Assembly: GCA_025055115.1 (NCBI GenBank)
Contig: JANWYJ010000020.1
Span: forward strand, 1-59,669
Length of the DNA stretch: 59,669 nt
DNA from: Gemmata sp.
Lineage (GTDB): Bacteria; Planctomycetota; Planctomycetia; Gemmatales; Gemmataceae
Reading direction: 5' to 3'
The position numbers and the translations under genes were made by a program. The notes under the pieces were generated by a model, which did not search any database, was not told where the DNA came from, and saw only the letters and a list, made by a program, of their open reading frames with translations. This document shows positions 26,286-35,621 of the stretch, in pieces; the first letter of the stretch is position 1, and the number at the start of each line of letters is the position of its first letter.

Positions 26286-27983
26286 ATGGTACGCGGGTGG
26301 ATAGTCGGCATGGTCTTCTGCATATTCACACCGGTGGTCGATGCGGCCGAACGTCCGGTTGCTGAAGCCGGCAAGGCGGGGCGATCGGTGGTCGTGGCCA
26401 ATAACGGCATGGTGGCCACGAGTCATCCGCTGGCTGCGCAAATCGGTTTGGACATTCTCCAAAAAGGCGGCAATGCTGTGGACGCAGCGATTGCGACCAG
26501 CGCCGCCATTGGCCTGATGGAACCGATGTCGTGTGGCATCGGTGGCGACTTGTTCGCGATCGTTTACGAGGCCAAGACGAAACGGCTCTATGGCCTCAAC
26601 GCCAGCGGCGCCGCCCCGCAACGTATGACGCGGCAACTATTTGCCAAGAAAGGACTTAAAGAAATCCCCGAGCGCGGACCACTGACGTGGTCGGTTCCGG
26701 GCTGCGTCGATGGCTGGGACGAACTCCGCCGCAAATTCGGTACGATGAGCTTCCAAGAATTACTCGCTCCGAGTATCGCATACGCCGAAAAGGGTGTGCC
26801 GGTGCCCGAAGTGATCGCCCGCTACTGGCGCAGCGCGGAAAACAACACTGACGACGACTTCCGCCGTGTGTATCTGGTCCACGGCCGATCACCCCGCGAA
26901 GGTGAACTGTTCAAAAACCCCGCCTTGGCTAACACCTATCGGCTGATTGCTCAAGACGGCCGGGATGCCTTCTATCGGGGAACCATCGCCCAAAAGTTGG
27001 TGGCCTTCAGTGAGAAAAAAGGTGGCCTGTTCACCCGCGACGACCTGGCTGGCCACCGTTCGGAGTGGGTCGAACCGGTGAAGACCACCTATCGCGGCTA
27101 CGAGGTTTGGGAACTGCCGCCGCCGGGGCAAGGGATTGCGGTCTTGCAGATGCTCAACCTGTTGGAACCGCACAATATTGCGACAATGGGGCCGCGGTCT
27201 GCGGATTACTGGCATTTGTTCATCGAAGCGAAAAAACTCGCCTACGCCGACCGGGCAAAATTCTATGCGGACCCGAAGTTCGCCCAAGTCCCGGTGGCGG
27301 AATTGATCTCCAAAAACTATGCCGCGCAGCGGGCCAAGCTGATCAATCCCCGGCAAGCCCTCGTGAACGTTCCGGCGGGTGATCCCAAATTGGGTCAAGC
27401 CGACACGATCTATTTGTGCGTGGTCGATAAAGATCGTAATTGCGTTTCGTTGATTCAGAGCAATTACTTCGGGTTCGGCTCGGGTCTGGCTTCGGCCGAG
27501 CTGGGCTTCGTCCTGCAGAATCGGGCCAATCTCTTCGCCCTCGACGAACAGCATGCCAACCGCCTGGAACCGGGCAAACGGCCTTTCCATACCATCATTC
27601 CCGCGATGGTCACCCAGAACGGCCGGCCGTTTTTCACCTTCGGTGTCATGGGTGGCGACATGCAACCGCAAGGGCAGGTTCAAGTTCTGGTCAATCTGAT
27701 CGACTTTGGGATGAATGTTCAAGCCGCCGGGGAAGCGCCGCGAATCGAGCATGTGGGCAGTGCCACGCCCCGTGGCGAAGCGGAAAAAGCCCACGGTGGG
27801 ACTGTCCGCGCCGAACCGGGTATACCCGACGAGGTGGTGGCCGAATTGCAACGTCGGGGCCACGTTGTGGAGCGGGTGAAGGTCAATGGCGGGGGTTTTC
27901 AGGGTATCCTCATCGACCCCAAAACCGGGGTTTTGCACGGCGGCAGTGAAGCCCGCAAAGATGGGGCGGCTGTCGGTTATTGA
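26286..27983 (+). CDS. ggt: Gamma-glutamyltransferase
   Basis: A 565-residue Ntn-hydrolase precursor with a signal peptide (MVRGWIVGMVFCIFTPVV). The large-subunit part contains GGNAVDAAIATSAAIGLMEP and the substrate-binding SCGIGGDLFAIVY. Autocleavage is expected before Thr374 in GQADTIYLCVVDKDRN, generating the catalytic N-terminal threonine of the small subunit. The oxyanion and glutamate pocket region is less canonical, with SNYFGFGSGL followed by GFVLQNRANLF. KRPFHTIIPAMVTQNGRPFF and GVMGGDMQPQGQVQ are strong family blocks. It would cleave glutathione or gamma-glutamyl amides in the periplasm. A GAGGA site precedes the start. Confidence 0.95.
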   Translation: MVRGWIVGMVFCIFTPVVDAAERPVAEAGKAGRSVVVANNGMVATSHPLAAQIGLDILQKGGNAVDAAIATSAAIGLMEPMSCGIGGDLFAIVYEAKTKRLYGLNASGAAPQRMTRQLFAKKGLKEIPERGPLTWSVPGCVDGWDELRRKFGTMSFQELLAPSIAYAEKGVPVPEVIARYWRSAENNTDDDFRRVYLVHGRSPREGELFKNPALANTYRLIAQDGRDAFYRGTIAQKLVAFSEKKGGLFTRDDLAGHRSEWVEPVKTTYRGYEVWELPPPGQGIAVLQMLNLLEPHNIATMGPRSADYWHLFIEAKKLAYADRAKFYADPKFAQVPVAELISKNYAAQRAKLINPRQALVNVPAGDPKLGQADTIYLCVVDKDRNCVSLIQSNYFGFGSGLASAELGFVLQNRANLFALDEQHANRLEPGKRPFHTIIPAMVTQNGRPFFTFGVMGGDMQPQGQVQVLVNLIDFGMNVQAAGEAPRIEHVGSATPRGEAEKAHGGTVRAEPGIPDEVVAELQRRGHVVERVKVNGGGFQGILIDPKTGVLHGGSEARKDGAAVGY

Positions 27984-28083
27984 GGCCGTGGCCGTCGGTT
28001 GCCAGCGGGGTTGGCCAGCGTCGATCGTCGCTGGGCGGTGTCGTCGCAACGGCGGTGGGTCGCCGGTGGAGCCGGCGCGGAGG

Positions 28084-29118
28084 CTATCGTTGCGCCATCA
28101 TCTTGGCGATGATCGCATCGACAAATGCTGTGGTCGTCGCGGTGCCGCCGATGTCGCGGGTGCGGACGAGTCCTTCGGTCAGTACCGCTTCCACGGCGTT
28201 GCGAATCCGCTCCGCCGCCGCGACCTCGCCCCGATCGCGCAGAAGCTCGGTGGCCGGCAGGATCAAAGGCAAAGGATTGGCGGTATCGGGGGGGACCTGC
28301 TCATGGCTGGCTCCATAGACCGCTTCATACACTGTGATACCATCGCCCACGTTGATGGCCGCCGAAGTACTCACCCCGCCGACTAACCCCGTGCCTAAAT
28401 CCGACAACAAATCGCCGTACAGATTCCCCGCGGCGATCACTTCGAACTGCTGCGGCCGGCTGACCAGTTGATTGCAGGCGTTATCGACAATCAAATCTTT
28501 CGGGGTGATGTCGGGAAACTCGCGGGCCACCCGGTAGAAGCAATCGAGGAATAATCCATCGGCCATCTTCAGGATGTTGGCCTTGTGGATGCAGTGAACC
28601 GTCTTGCGTCCGGTCTTGCGGGCCAGTTCAAAGGCCAGCCGGAAGAAGCGCAGGCAGGCTTTTTCCGTGACAATTTTGAAGCTTTGGACCACCCCGGGCA
28701 CGATTTCATGTTCGCTGGCGGTGTACAAATCTTCGGTGATTTCGCGCACCAGAAGAAAATCGACGCCGGTGAAGCGGCTGCGAATCCCCGGTAGGTTGTG
28801 AACCGGACGGATCGACGCATAAAGCCCCAGCGCCCGCCGAAAGGCCACGTTATAGTTCGTGGGCACTTGAGGTCCGTGTGCGGTGGGCATGCCCACGCCT
28901 TTGGGCTGCAAAAGCTTCGTCTTCAGAGCCACCCCGCACTTGCGGATCGCCGCGAAGGTGGATTCCGGGAGGGCCTCGTGGCCCAGCTCCAGCGCCGCTC
29001 GACCCGCGGTGTGTACGTCGAATGCCACCGGCACCTGGGCGGCTTCGAACAATCGCCGCACCGCGAGTTCTTGATCGCGCCCCAAACCACCACCTTGAAC
29101 AAACACCACCGGATGCAT
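28084..29118 (-). CDS. Isocitrate/isopropylmalate dehydrogenase family protein
   Basis: A 344-residue NAD(P)-dependent beta-decarboxylating dehydrogenase. Recognisable blocks are YASIRPVHNLPGIRSRF, which carries substrate-binding arginines, and DFLLVREITEDLYTASEHEI. The catalytic region is KTVHCIHKANILKMADGLF with its lysine, and the metal-binding aspartates lie around NLYGDLLSDLGTGLVGG. The length and the START-like VREITEDLY place it among NAD-linked isocitrate dehydrogenases more than LeuB, but the exact substrate is uncertain. It is convergent with the gamma-glutamyltransferase gene. A 13-bp tandem duplication lies just before its start. Confidence 0.9.
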   Translation of the reverse strand: MHPVVFVQGGGLGRDQELAVRRLFEAAQVPVAFDVHTAGRAALELGHEALPESTFAAIRKCGVALKTKLLQPKGVGMPTAHGPQVPTNYNVAFRRALGLYASIRPVHNLPGIRSRFTGVDFLLVREITEDLYTASEHEIVPGVVQSFKIVTEKACLRFFRLAFELARKTGRKTVHCIHKANILKMADGLFLDCFYRVAREFPDITPKDLIVDNACNQLVSRPQQFEVIAAGNLYGDLLSDLGTGLVGGVSTSAAINVGDGITVYEAVYGASHEQVPPDTANPLPLILPATELLRDRGEVAAAERIRNAVEAVLTEGLVRTRDIGGTATTTAFVDAIIAKMMAQR

Positions 29119-29136
29119 GAATCCCTATCTCCCCAA

Positions 29137-29162
29137 GGATGATTCTGAGGGATGATTCTGAG
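29137..29162. repeat. Perfect 13-bp tandem duplication
   Basis: GGATGATTCTGAG is repeated head to tail (29137-29149, 29150-29162) just upstream of the start of the minus-strand isocitrate dehydrogenase-like gene, where a promoter or ribosome binding site would be expected. Confidence 0.9.
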
Positions 29163-29267
29163 CCAGCCAGGGTCTGTCGAAACACTCGCCGCTGTGGGCG
29201 TTCGCCGGCCAGGTCCGGCGGTTGCGGCTCTTGTTGCGTACTTATCTGGCTACGGGGGCAATGCTTA

Positions 29268-29741
29268 TCATAAGGTTGCGAAGACCTCTTTGAGCGATGG
29301 GAAGTTGAACGCCAGCACCTGCCATCCGCTTGGGGCGTCGTAAACAACAATCACCCAGGCCACACACCCCCGCTGATATTTCTCCAGATAGGTCAGACGG
29401 ACCAAAGCCGGGCTGATACTCGTCTCGCGGCAAAATTCCAGTTCCCCCGCCGCGCCATAACTGGTGACAAACTGCTGCCGTGTGGCCAGCACTCCGTCGC
29501 GGAGTTTCTGGAATTCATCGTCGGGTAACTCGCTAAAGCCGGGCCGGAGAATGGTAAAGAATTCATCGTACCGGCCGGTTTTGAGCAGTTGGACGACTTC
29601 ATCGGCAAACACGCGGGCACCACTGGGCGGCGGCGGCGCGGGGCTTGCTGCCGGCGCTGGGAAGACCCGCGCCAGCACCAAACTGAACAACGCTCCCACC
29701 ACTCCACCGAGCAACCCAGCCAACCATACCGTGCGCGACAC
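29268..29741 (-). CDS. Hypothetical membrane-anchored protein
   Basis: Not recognised. A GTG start at 29741, preceded by a GGGGGA site, gives 157 residues; an ATG at 29816 would add 25 residues without obvious merit. The N-terminus is a single hydrophobic anchor (TVWLAGLLGGVVGALFSLVL), then a proline/alanine linker (PAPAASPAPPPPSGA) and a compact alpha/beta domain (EVVQLLKTGRYDEFFTILRP through SGWQVLAFNFPSL). The layout of a small domain on an N-terminal anchor suggests a periplasmic or surface protein, and the domain has the feel of a cystatin/NTF2-like or DUF4019-like fold, which is only a guess. Confidence 0.7.
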   Translation of the reverse strand: MSRTVWLAGLLGGVVGALFSLVLARVFPAPAASPAPPPPSGARVFADEVVQLLKTGRYDEFFTILRPGFSELPDDEFQKLRDGVLATRQQFVTSYGAAGELEFCRETSISPALVRLTYLEKYQRGCVAWVIVVYDAPSGWQVLAFNFPSLKEVFATL

Positions 29742-29846
29742 CCTATTCCCCCCGAAAACCAGTGACAATTCTAACCAGTGACAAATCTGCGGACGCCGAC
29801 CCCCGGCCCGACCCATTCACCCCACCGCGGCCGCCACGGCCGCCGT

Positions 29847-30821
29847 TCACCACGGCGGTTCCCGCAGCGGTTCCATCGCGGGGCAGCTCGTCAGGCTCGT
29901 GGGTGCCACAAACACACATCCCGCATTGGGGCACTGGGCCCGCATCGTTGGCGGCATGCCTTCAACCGCCGTTGTGAGTATGAGCTTGACCCCATCCGGA
30001 CGCGGCACCAAAAGCGGGCACGTCACGCGTGGAGAACCCGGCGTGGTCCATTCCTCTTGGGCTTCACCGGTCGCCAAATCATAGCGCACCGCCCGGCCAT
30101 GGGCGGCGAAGTGGGGATTATAAAACGCAATAATGACGCTACCATCCCCAGCATCACACATCCCATCAGGAAACCCCGGCTCTTGCGCCAAATCCAGGGA
30201 AATGGCTGGCGGCGTCACAGTCCGCGCGGCGATATCCAGATGATAGCGTTGCACACGTCGCGTGGGGGTATCAATATCCCACAGCAGGAATCGGCCATTG
30301 TGGCGTTGGATCACTTTACCGTTGGAGCAGGTCTGATCTGCGGCCAGGATGGACACGCGATTGTCCTCGACGGTGTACAAATACAGATGGCCGAGGGGTT
30401 CGCGGAAAGCAACGTCTTTGGTCCCGAATACGACCGCTGTGCCACCGGGAACCACCGCGGCATCGTTGATGATCGTTCGCGGGTTGTCGTCGGGGATGGC
30501 CACGAGCGGATCGGACCAGGTTCCTTCCCACACATCGACCAGGCGCAGGACTTTGTCCATCCCGACAAGGGCGTGGTGCGGCGTGGCGGTGGGGATGAGA
30601 AAGCCGGGCCGGCCCGGGCAGGCGATCGCGAAATCATCGCTCCCATCACTGTCGGGAAAATGGACATGGATTTCCCCCTCCGTGGCTTGAGGATCGAGTT
30701 GGATGTTGACCCACACCAGGGCTGCGCGACCATCGAGAATCATCCACCGTGGACCTTCGGGCAAAAAGCGGTCGCTTTCATTGGCGAAGTCGATATAAAC
30801 TTGGGCCGGAGTGGAGCGCAT
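29847..30821 (-). CDS. SMP-30/gluconolactonase/LRE-family protein (cytoplasmic form)
   Basis: A 324-residue regucalcin-like propeller without signal peptide, distinct from the exported paralogue at 12296. The metal-site signatures are FLPEGPRWMILDGRAALVWV (glutamate), PRTIINDAAVVPGGTAVV (asparagine) and GFPDGMCDAGDGSVIIAFY (aspartate). CSNGKVIQRHNGRFLLWDI corresponds to the central catalytic strand region. It probably hydrolyses a sugar lactone. The divergent neighbour across 101 bp is a short-chain dehydrogenase; an SDR plus lactonase pair would fit a sugar-oxidation pathway, which is inference from context only. Confidence 0.85.
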   Translation of the reverse strand: MRSTPAQVYIDFANESDRFLPEGPRWMILDGRAALVWVNIQLDPQATEGEIHVHFPDSDGSDDFAIACPGRPGFLIPTATPHHALVGMDKVLRLVDVWEGTWSDPLVAIPDDNPRTIINDAAVVPGGTAVVFGTKDVAFREPLGHLYLYTVEDNRVSILAADQTCSNGKVIQRHNGRFLLWDIDTPTRRVQRYHLDIAARTVTPPAISLDLAQEPGFPDGMCDAGDGSVIIAFYNPHFAAHGRAVRYDLATGEAQEEWTTPGSPRVTCPLLVPRPDGVKLILTTAVEGMPPTMRAQCPNAGCVFVAPTSLTSCPAMEPLREPPW

Positions 30822-30922
30822 GGTCGTTCTCCGTTACTTCTTCGCCTAACTTAGTGGAAGAGCCAGACCCACACCAGACCCCCGGGGTCCCAACTCGATC
30901 CCCGACTCGACCAGGGTTGCGT

Positions 30923-31714
30923 ATGTTGCACGGGAAAACGGCATTGATCACAGGAAGCAGTCAAGGCATCGGCTTGGGGGTGGCCCAAGCCTATGCGGCC
31001 AGCCGGGCCAAGGTGGTGGTGACGTCCGAAAAGCCACTGGCCCAATGCCCCGAAGTCCAACGGCTGCTGAGCGACTACGAACAGACGCGCTATATCCAAG
31101 CCGATCTACTGACCGACGGCGAACCCGAACGCCTGGTGGCCGAGGCCTGGGCGGCTTTCGGTGGCATCGACATCCTCGTGAACAATCTGGGAACCTACAA
31201 AGAACCACCCCTGACGGAAATCACCCGCGACCATTTCGATTTCATCTTTCGCTTGAACGTCTGGGTGCCGATTGCCATCACACGCGAAGTGGTGCGGCGG
31301 GCGCGGGCGGCTCATCGCGGCGGACGGATTCTCTTCAGTTCCTCCTTGAATGCCGTGCGCTCCGAACCTCAGCACACACTCTACGACGCCAGCAAAGGGG
31401 CGATCAACGCCCTCACACGGCAACTGGCTATCGAATTGGCGCCCTATGGATTCACCACGGCGGCGGTCGCCCCCGGGCTGGTCGAAACCCCACTGACCGA
31501 CTTCGGATTGAAATCCAGCCCCGCGGAACGGGCCGCGATCATCGAACAAATCCCCCTGCGCCGCATCGCCACGGTCGACGATGTCGCGTGGTGGTATGTG
31601 TTCTTAGCCAGCGACCGGGCCTCGTACAGCACCGGCAGCATCTTCACCGTCGACGGCGGGCTGGACGCCCAGCAAATGGCCGTCCGCCCCATCACAGCCG
31701 CGGAACAACATTGA
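30923..31714 (+). CDS. Short-chain dehydrogenase/reductase (SDR)
   Basis: The ATG at 30923 gives 263 residues, normal for a classical SDR; the frame is open further upstream but without family sequence. The cofactor loop is TALITGSSQGIGLGVA, the structural motif is DILVNNLGTY (NNxG), the catalytic serine lies in ILFSSSLNAVRS, and the YxxxK pair is YDASKGAINALTRQLAIELA. The C-terminus has VAPGLVETPLTDFG and SIFTVDGGLDAQ, typical of the family. Substrate unknown. It is divergent from a lactonase-like gene, possibly functionally paired. Confidence 0.93.
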   Translation: MLHGKTALITGSSQGIGLGVAQAYAASRAKVVVTSEKPLAQCPEVQRLLSDYEQTRYIQADLLTDGEPERLVAEAWAAFGGIDILVNNLGTYKEPPLTEITRDHFDFIFRLNVWVPIAITREVVRRARAAHRGGRILFSSSLNAVRSEPQHTLYDASKGAINALTRQLAIELAPYGFTTAAVAPGLVETPLTDFGLKSSPAERAAIIEQIPLRRIATVDDVAWWYVFLASDRASYSTGSIFTVDGGLDAQQMAVRPITAAEQH

Positions 31715-31816
31715 ACGATGCCGTCTGTGTGCCACTGCGATGTCGTATTGTGGGCGCGGGCATGCTCGCAGCAGAGGCCTACTTTCCCCCAAGCCGGTTC
31801 ACCCGTGTGCCACAGT

Positions 31817-31860
31817 CACACGCCGTGGTGACCTCGACCACACGCCGTGGTGACCTCGAC
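31817..31860. repeat. Perfect 22-bp tandem duplication in a convergent gap
   Basis: CACACGCCGTGGTGACCTCG plus AC occurs at 31817-31838 and, identical and immediately adjacent, at 31839-31860. The 242-bp convergent gap between the SDR and the amidohydrolase holds nothing else recognisable. Confidence 0.95.
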
Positions 31861-31956
31861 CTCGGCGGTTGCAAGGCCCGTGCCACCACCCGGTAGCAGT
31901 TTCGGGCGGTGGGGCTTGGCCTGTTCCATTCGCGGGGTCGTGCCAGTGCGTTCGGG

Positions 31957-33624
31957 TCACTTTCGTTGGTAAACGACTTTTCCGCCAACGATGGTCAGCA
32001 GCACGTGGGTATCGGCGATGTGGTCGCGTTGGGCGGGGTCGAAGATGTCACGCGATAGCAAGACGAAGTCCGCCAGTTTACCGACTTCAATTGTGCCGCG
32101 GTCCGCTTCCTGGAAGGCTGCATAGGCACTGCCCCAGGTATAGGCGCGCACGGCTTCGGCCACGCTGATGCGTTGTTCGGGGAACCAACCCTGGGGGTGT
32201 TTGCCGTCGAGGGTGCGGCGGTTGACCGCAGCATCAATGCCGGCCAGGACATTCAGGGGTGCAACCGGCCAATCGGAACCGAACGCCAGTATCGCCCCAT
32301 GATCCAACAGGGAGCGGAACGCGTAGGAACTGGCACAGCGCTTGGCGCCAATGCGGGCTTCGGCCCACCGGCCATCGTCGATGGCATGATACGGTTGCAT
32401 CGAGGCGATGACTTGCAACTCCCGGAAACGCTTGTAGTCTTCTGGGCGCAAATGTTGCACGTGTTCGATGCGGAACCGACGATCGCGGGCGCCATTTTGC
32501 CGCGCGACCTCGGCGTACAGGTCGAGCAACACGCTGTTGGCTTGATCGCCAATGGCGTGGATACACACATTCAGCCCGGCGGCGTCGGCGGCGCGAATAT
32601 AGCTGCGCAGGGTATCGGGCGCGGTGACATACACGCCGGTGTTCTTCGGGTCGTTCTCATAGGGTGCGAACATCTTAGCCGTACTGCTACCCAGTGAGCC
32701 ATCCACGAAGCCTTTGACGCCGCCGATGCGGAGATAATCGTGGCCGAAATCGGCCATCACCCCCGCGGTGCTGAGGTCGCGGTACAGGGCGATGGGCCAA
32801 CGCAGGTCGATGCGACAGGTGAGTTTGCCGTCGCGGGCCAGCCGTTGGTAGATGCGGAAGAGCTTGCGGCGCGTTTCGGGGTCGCTGCCATCGAGGTCTT
32901 GCACACTGGTAACACCATGTTCCGCACAGGCTTTTTGGGCGGCAAGAACGGCTTCGAGAATCTCTTCATCGCTCGGCTCGGGAATGAGCCGATCGACCAG
33001 GGCCATAGCGTTGTCTTTGAGAATTCCCGACGGAGTTTTGCCATCGGCCAAGCGTTCGATGACCCCACCGGGCGGGTCTGGGGTGGCCGCGGTAATCCCC
33101 GCCAGCTTCAAGGCTGCGGAATTGGCCAACCCCATATGACCGTCGTAGCGACGGATGAACACGGGGCGATCCTTGACGTATTGGTCGATGGTGGCGGCGG
33201 TGGGCAATCGGCCACCGAAGGTGCGGTCGTGGTCCCACAACCCGCCGACGATCCACCGTTCCCGGGGTGTTTTCTGGTCGAACTCCCGCAGCCGCCGACC
33301 GAATTCGGCTTCATCTTTGGCATCTTTCAAGTCGATCCGCGATAGCGATAGCCCGCCACTGAGGAAGTGCAGGTGACTATCGTAGAACCCCGGTACCAGT
33401 CGGCGGCCGCCCAGGTCGATGACGCGGGTATTGGCCCCAGCGCAGGCCTTCACCTCGGCATCGGTCCCCACGCGCACAATCCGGCCGCGCCACACGGCGA
33501 CCGCCTGCACCTCGGGCTGTTGCGCGTTCCCCGTCCAGATGCGGCCGTTAAAGACGATCAGATCCGCCACCCCCGCACCGTCCGCGGGGGTTGTGAGCAG
33601 TGTCAGCCACAGCAATGTCGTCAT
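31957..33624 (-). CDS. Exported amidohydrolase (YtcJ-like)
   Basis: A 555-residue metal-dependent hydrolase of the amidohydrolase superfamily, with a short signal peptide (MTTLLWLTLLTTPADG). The N-terminal composite sheet ADLIVFNGRIWTGNAQQPEV leads into VPGFYDSHLHFLSGG with the first metal ligands His84 and His86. RWIVGGLWDHDRTFGGRLP and RRYDGHMGLANSAALKLAGI are diagnostic of the YtcJ subgroup. Further ligands are likely in NVCIHAIGDQANS and RIEHVQHL, and the catalytic aspartate in AFGSDWPVAPLNVL. Substrates of this group are mostly unknown imidates or N-formyl amides. Confidence 0.93.
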   Translation of the reverse strand: MTTLLWLTLLTTPADGAGVADLIVFNGRIWTGNAQQPEVQAVAVWRGRIVRVGTDAEVKACAGANTRVIDLGGRRLVPGFYDSHLHFLSGGLSLSRIDLKDAKDEAEFGRRLREFDQKTPRERWIVGGLWDHDRTFGGRLPTAATIDQYVKDRPVFIRRYDGHMGLANSAALKLAGITAATPDPPGGVIERLADGKTPSGILKDNAMALVDRLIPEPSDEEILEAVLAAQKACAEHGVTSVQDLDGSDPETRRKLFRIYQRLARDGKLTCRIDLRWPIALYRDLSTAGVMADFGHDYLRIGGVKGFVDGSLGSSTAKMFAPYENDPKNTGVYVTAPDTLRSYIRAADAAGLNVCIHAIGDQANSVLLDLYAEVARQNGARDRRFRIEHVQHLRPEDYKRFRELQVIASMQPYHAIDDGRWAEARIGAKRCASSYAFRSLLDHGAILAFGSDWPVAPLNVLAGIDAAVNRRTLDGKHPQGWFPEQRISVAEAVRAYTWGSAYAAFQEADRGTIEVGKLADFVLLSRDIFDPAQRDHIADTHVLLTIVGGKVVYQRK

Positions 33625-33794
33625 CGTTATGAACCCACTGTCGTACTGAGGAAGTCGTACCGAGCAACCATCGTGAGCACAGCCTCTGGCGGTTCAGAAA
33701 TGGCTACCCCTGTGGCCAATGGAACGGCCTGCGCCATGCTATGGTTGGCCGGCTCATCACCGGTTGGCCAATACTCGGGCCAGCACCCGGCGCG

Positions 33795-33822
33795 TGTTGG
33801 CCTTCGGAGCCTTCGGCCAACA
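33795..33822 (-). terminator. Hairpin downstream of the Gfo/Idh/MocA gene, possible terminator
   Basis: TGTTGGCC (33795-33802) pairs perfectly with GGCCAACA (33815-33822) around a 12-base loop that itself contains complementary bases. It lies 20-47 bases past the stop of the minus-strand gene at 33842. No clear T-run follows, so it is only a weak intrinsic terminator candidate. The rest of 33625-33841 shows nothing recognisable. Confidence 0.45.
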
Positions 33823-33841
33823 GGCGCCAGCGCGTTATGGG

Positions 33842-35290
33842 TTACACCTTCTCGGGCACGACAAACGGCGGGCGATAGTCGCGTGTCAGCAGTGCGTCGG
33901 CCTCTTTGTCGTTGATAAACCGCTCGGTCTTGCCGTCGAAGGTCAGTTTGCGACCGGCGATGAAGTTCTTGCCATTGAACTGGATGCCGCTGTCTTTGAG
34001 GTGGGCGGCCATGCGTTCGAGAGCCTCGGTGGCGTAATCATCGCCCAGAACCTTCCCCAACTTCGGATCGTAGCTGGCTGGCGTCCCCAAGCGGTAGCTG
34101 ATGTTGCCGAGGTGGCACAATCCGCTGGAATAGTGGCCCACTTCGATATCCGCGTGCAGTTTGGCGCTATCGCGACTGCGGACACATTGGATGAAATTGG
34201 TGAAGTGATCGCCGCCGCGCTTGTCACCACTGACTTTGGGAATCGGTTCGCCGTCGCCTTGCCCTTTGGGGTAGAACTTGTTGCCGGCCACAATACCTTC
34301 CTCGAAATGGAGAATGTTACCGATGGACAACCCGCGAAACGCAGGCGATTTCAGCCCCCGCGTCTCGAAGATGAGCCAGGTGTCGCCAAAGTCAAAGATG
34401 CTGACCAAGGCATTGGGGGTTTGGCCTTGGTCGTTGTTGGCATAGCGGCCCCCGAAGCTGACCACACTCCGGGGCCAGGTAGCGTTGGGGATCACCCAGC
34501 GCGCTTTATCCATTTCGTGAACACCTTGGTTGCCGATATCACCATTGCCGAAATCCCAGAACCAGTGCCAGCGGTAGTGAACCAGGTTCTCGTGGTATTT
34601 TTGTTGCCGGGCTGGCCCCAGCCAGAGGTTCCAGTCGAGGTCGGCTGGTGGGTCTTTTTCCGGTTTGTGGCCAATGTCGCCACGGGTCGTCCCCCCGGTG
34701 CCGCCATCCTTGTAACACAGCCCGCGCGACACGAGCAATTTCCCCAGCTTCCCACTTTTCACCAGCGCGGCCAAATCGGCCCATTGTTGGCTGCTGCGGC
34801 TTTGTGTGCCATGCTGAACAATCCGCTTGTGCTGTCGAGCGATTTCCACCGCGATGCGGCCTTCGTGGATGTTGTGCGAACACGGTTTCTCGACGTACAC
34901 ATCTTTGCCCGCCTGGCAGGCCCAAATGGTCATCAAGGCGTGCCAATGGTTCGGTGTGGCGATCGAAACAACGTTCAGTTCCTTATCTTCGAGAGCTTGC
35001 CGGATGTCGGCCAAGGTCTTGGGAGCCGGCGCATTTTTGCTGGCGATCGTATCGAGATGTTTCTTGAAGGTTTTTTGGTGAGGGTCCACCAGGTAGGCAA
35101 TTTCAACGTTGGGCATGTTGAGATAGGCGCTCACATGAGCACCGCCGCGGCCATTCAACCCCGCCACCGCGACGCGAATGCGATCGTTGGCCCCACGCAC
35201 CCGGGCCGATGACTTGGTTCCACCAATGGCGATAGTCGCTGCGGCCGCTAACGAACCCTGGAGAAACTGACGACGATTCACACGGGCCAT
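33842..35290 (-). CDS. Tat-exported Gfo/Idh/MocA-family oxidoreductase
   Basis: The start at 35290 gives 482 residues; a longer frame to 35434 has no family sequence. The N-terminus is a twin-arginine signal (MARVNRRQFLQGSLAAAATI). The Rossmann core begins RVAVAGLNGRGGAHVSAYL. The central motif is DVYEKPCSHNIHEGRIAVE in its usual EKP form (reading KDVYVEKPCSHN), followed by KRIVQHGTQSRSSQQW. The C-terminal half contains WFWDFGNGDIGNQGVHEMD, characteristic of the planctomycete exported subgroup. Tat export implies cofactor loading in the cytoplasm. Likely a sugar or glycoside oxidoreductase of unknown specificity. Confidence 0.93.
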   Translation of the reverse strand: MARVNRRQFLQGSLAAAATIAIGGTKSSARVRGANDRIRVAVAGLNGRGGAHVSAYLNMPNVEIAYLVDPHQKTFKKHLDTIASKNAPAPKTLADIRQALEDKELNVVSIATPNHWHALMTIWACQAGKDVYVEKPCSHNIHEGRIAVEIARQHKRIVQHGTQSRSSQQWADLAALVKSGKLGKLLVSRGLCYKDGGTGGTTRGDIGHKPEKDPPADLDWNLWLGPARQQKYHENLVHYRWHWFWDFGNGDIGNQGVHEMDKARWVIPNATWPRSVVSFGGRYANNDQGQTPNALVSIFDFGDTWLIFETRGLKSPAFRGLSIGNILHFEEGIVAGNKFYPKGQGDGEPIPKVSGDKRGGDHFTNFIQCVRSRDSAKLHADIEVGHYSSGLCHLGNISYRLGTPASYDPKLGKVLGDDYATEALERMAAHLKDSGIQFNGKNFIAGRKLTFDGKTERFINDKEADALLTRDYRPPFVVPEKV

Positions 35291-35361
35291 GCCATCCACT
35301 CCAAAGCAAAGGGGAGAGAAAGAGAAACACCATTTCTGCACGATACCGACCGCGACCTGCC

Positions 35362-35453
35362 GGTTCAAACGCTTTCTTTCTGACAAAACCCGTGGCGTCA
35401 GCCGCGAACTATCTGGATATTCGCCACGAGCCACAAAGGTTCAAACGCTTTCT
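35362..35453. repeat. 16-bp direct repeat in a divergent gap
   Basis: GGTTCAAACGCTTTCT occurs at 35362-35377 and 35438-35453, each followed shortly by a CCCGTGGCG-like stretch. The divergent gap 35291-35621 between the Tat oxidoreductase and the helicase contains no gene and should hold both promoters. No convincing -10/-35 pair was singled out. Confidence 0.75.
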
Positions 35454-35621
35454 GGCAACCCCCGTGGCGCCAACCGGCGCCGCCGTCACTGTTCCTAGGC
35501 GGTCGGCAGGTCAGGGTGGGGAGCAGACACACGACATTCGGACATCGTCCCGCGCGCAAATCGCTGTTCGCTCGCACGGTGTTCTCTGTTACATTGAACC
35601 TTCGTTCCCTGAGGGTTCCCG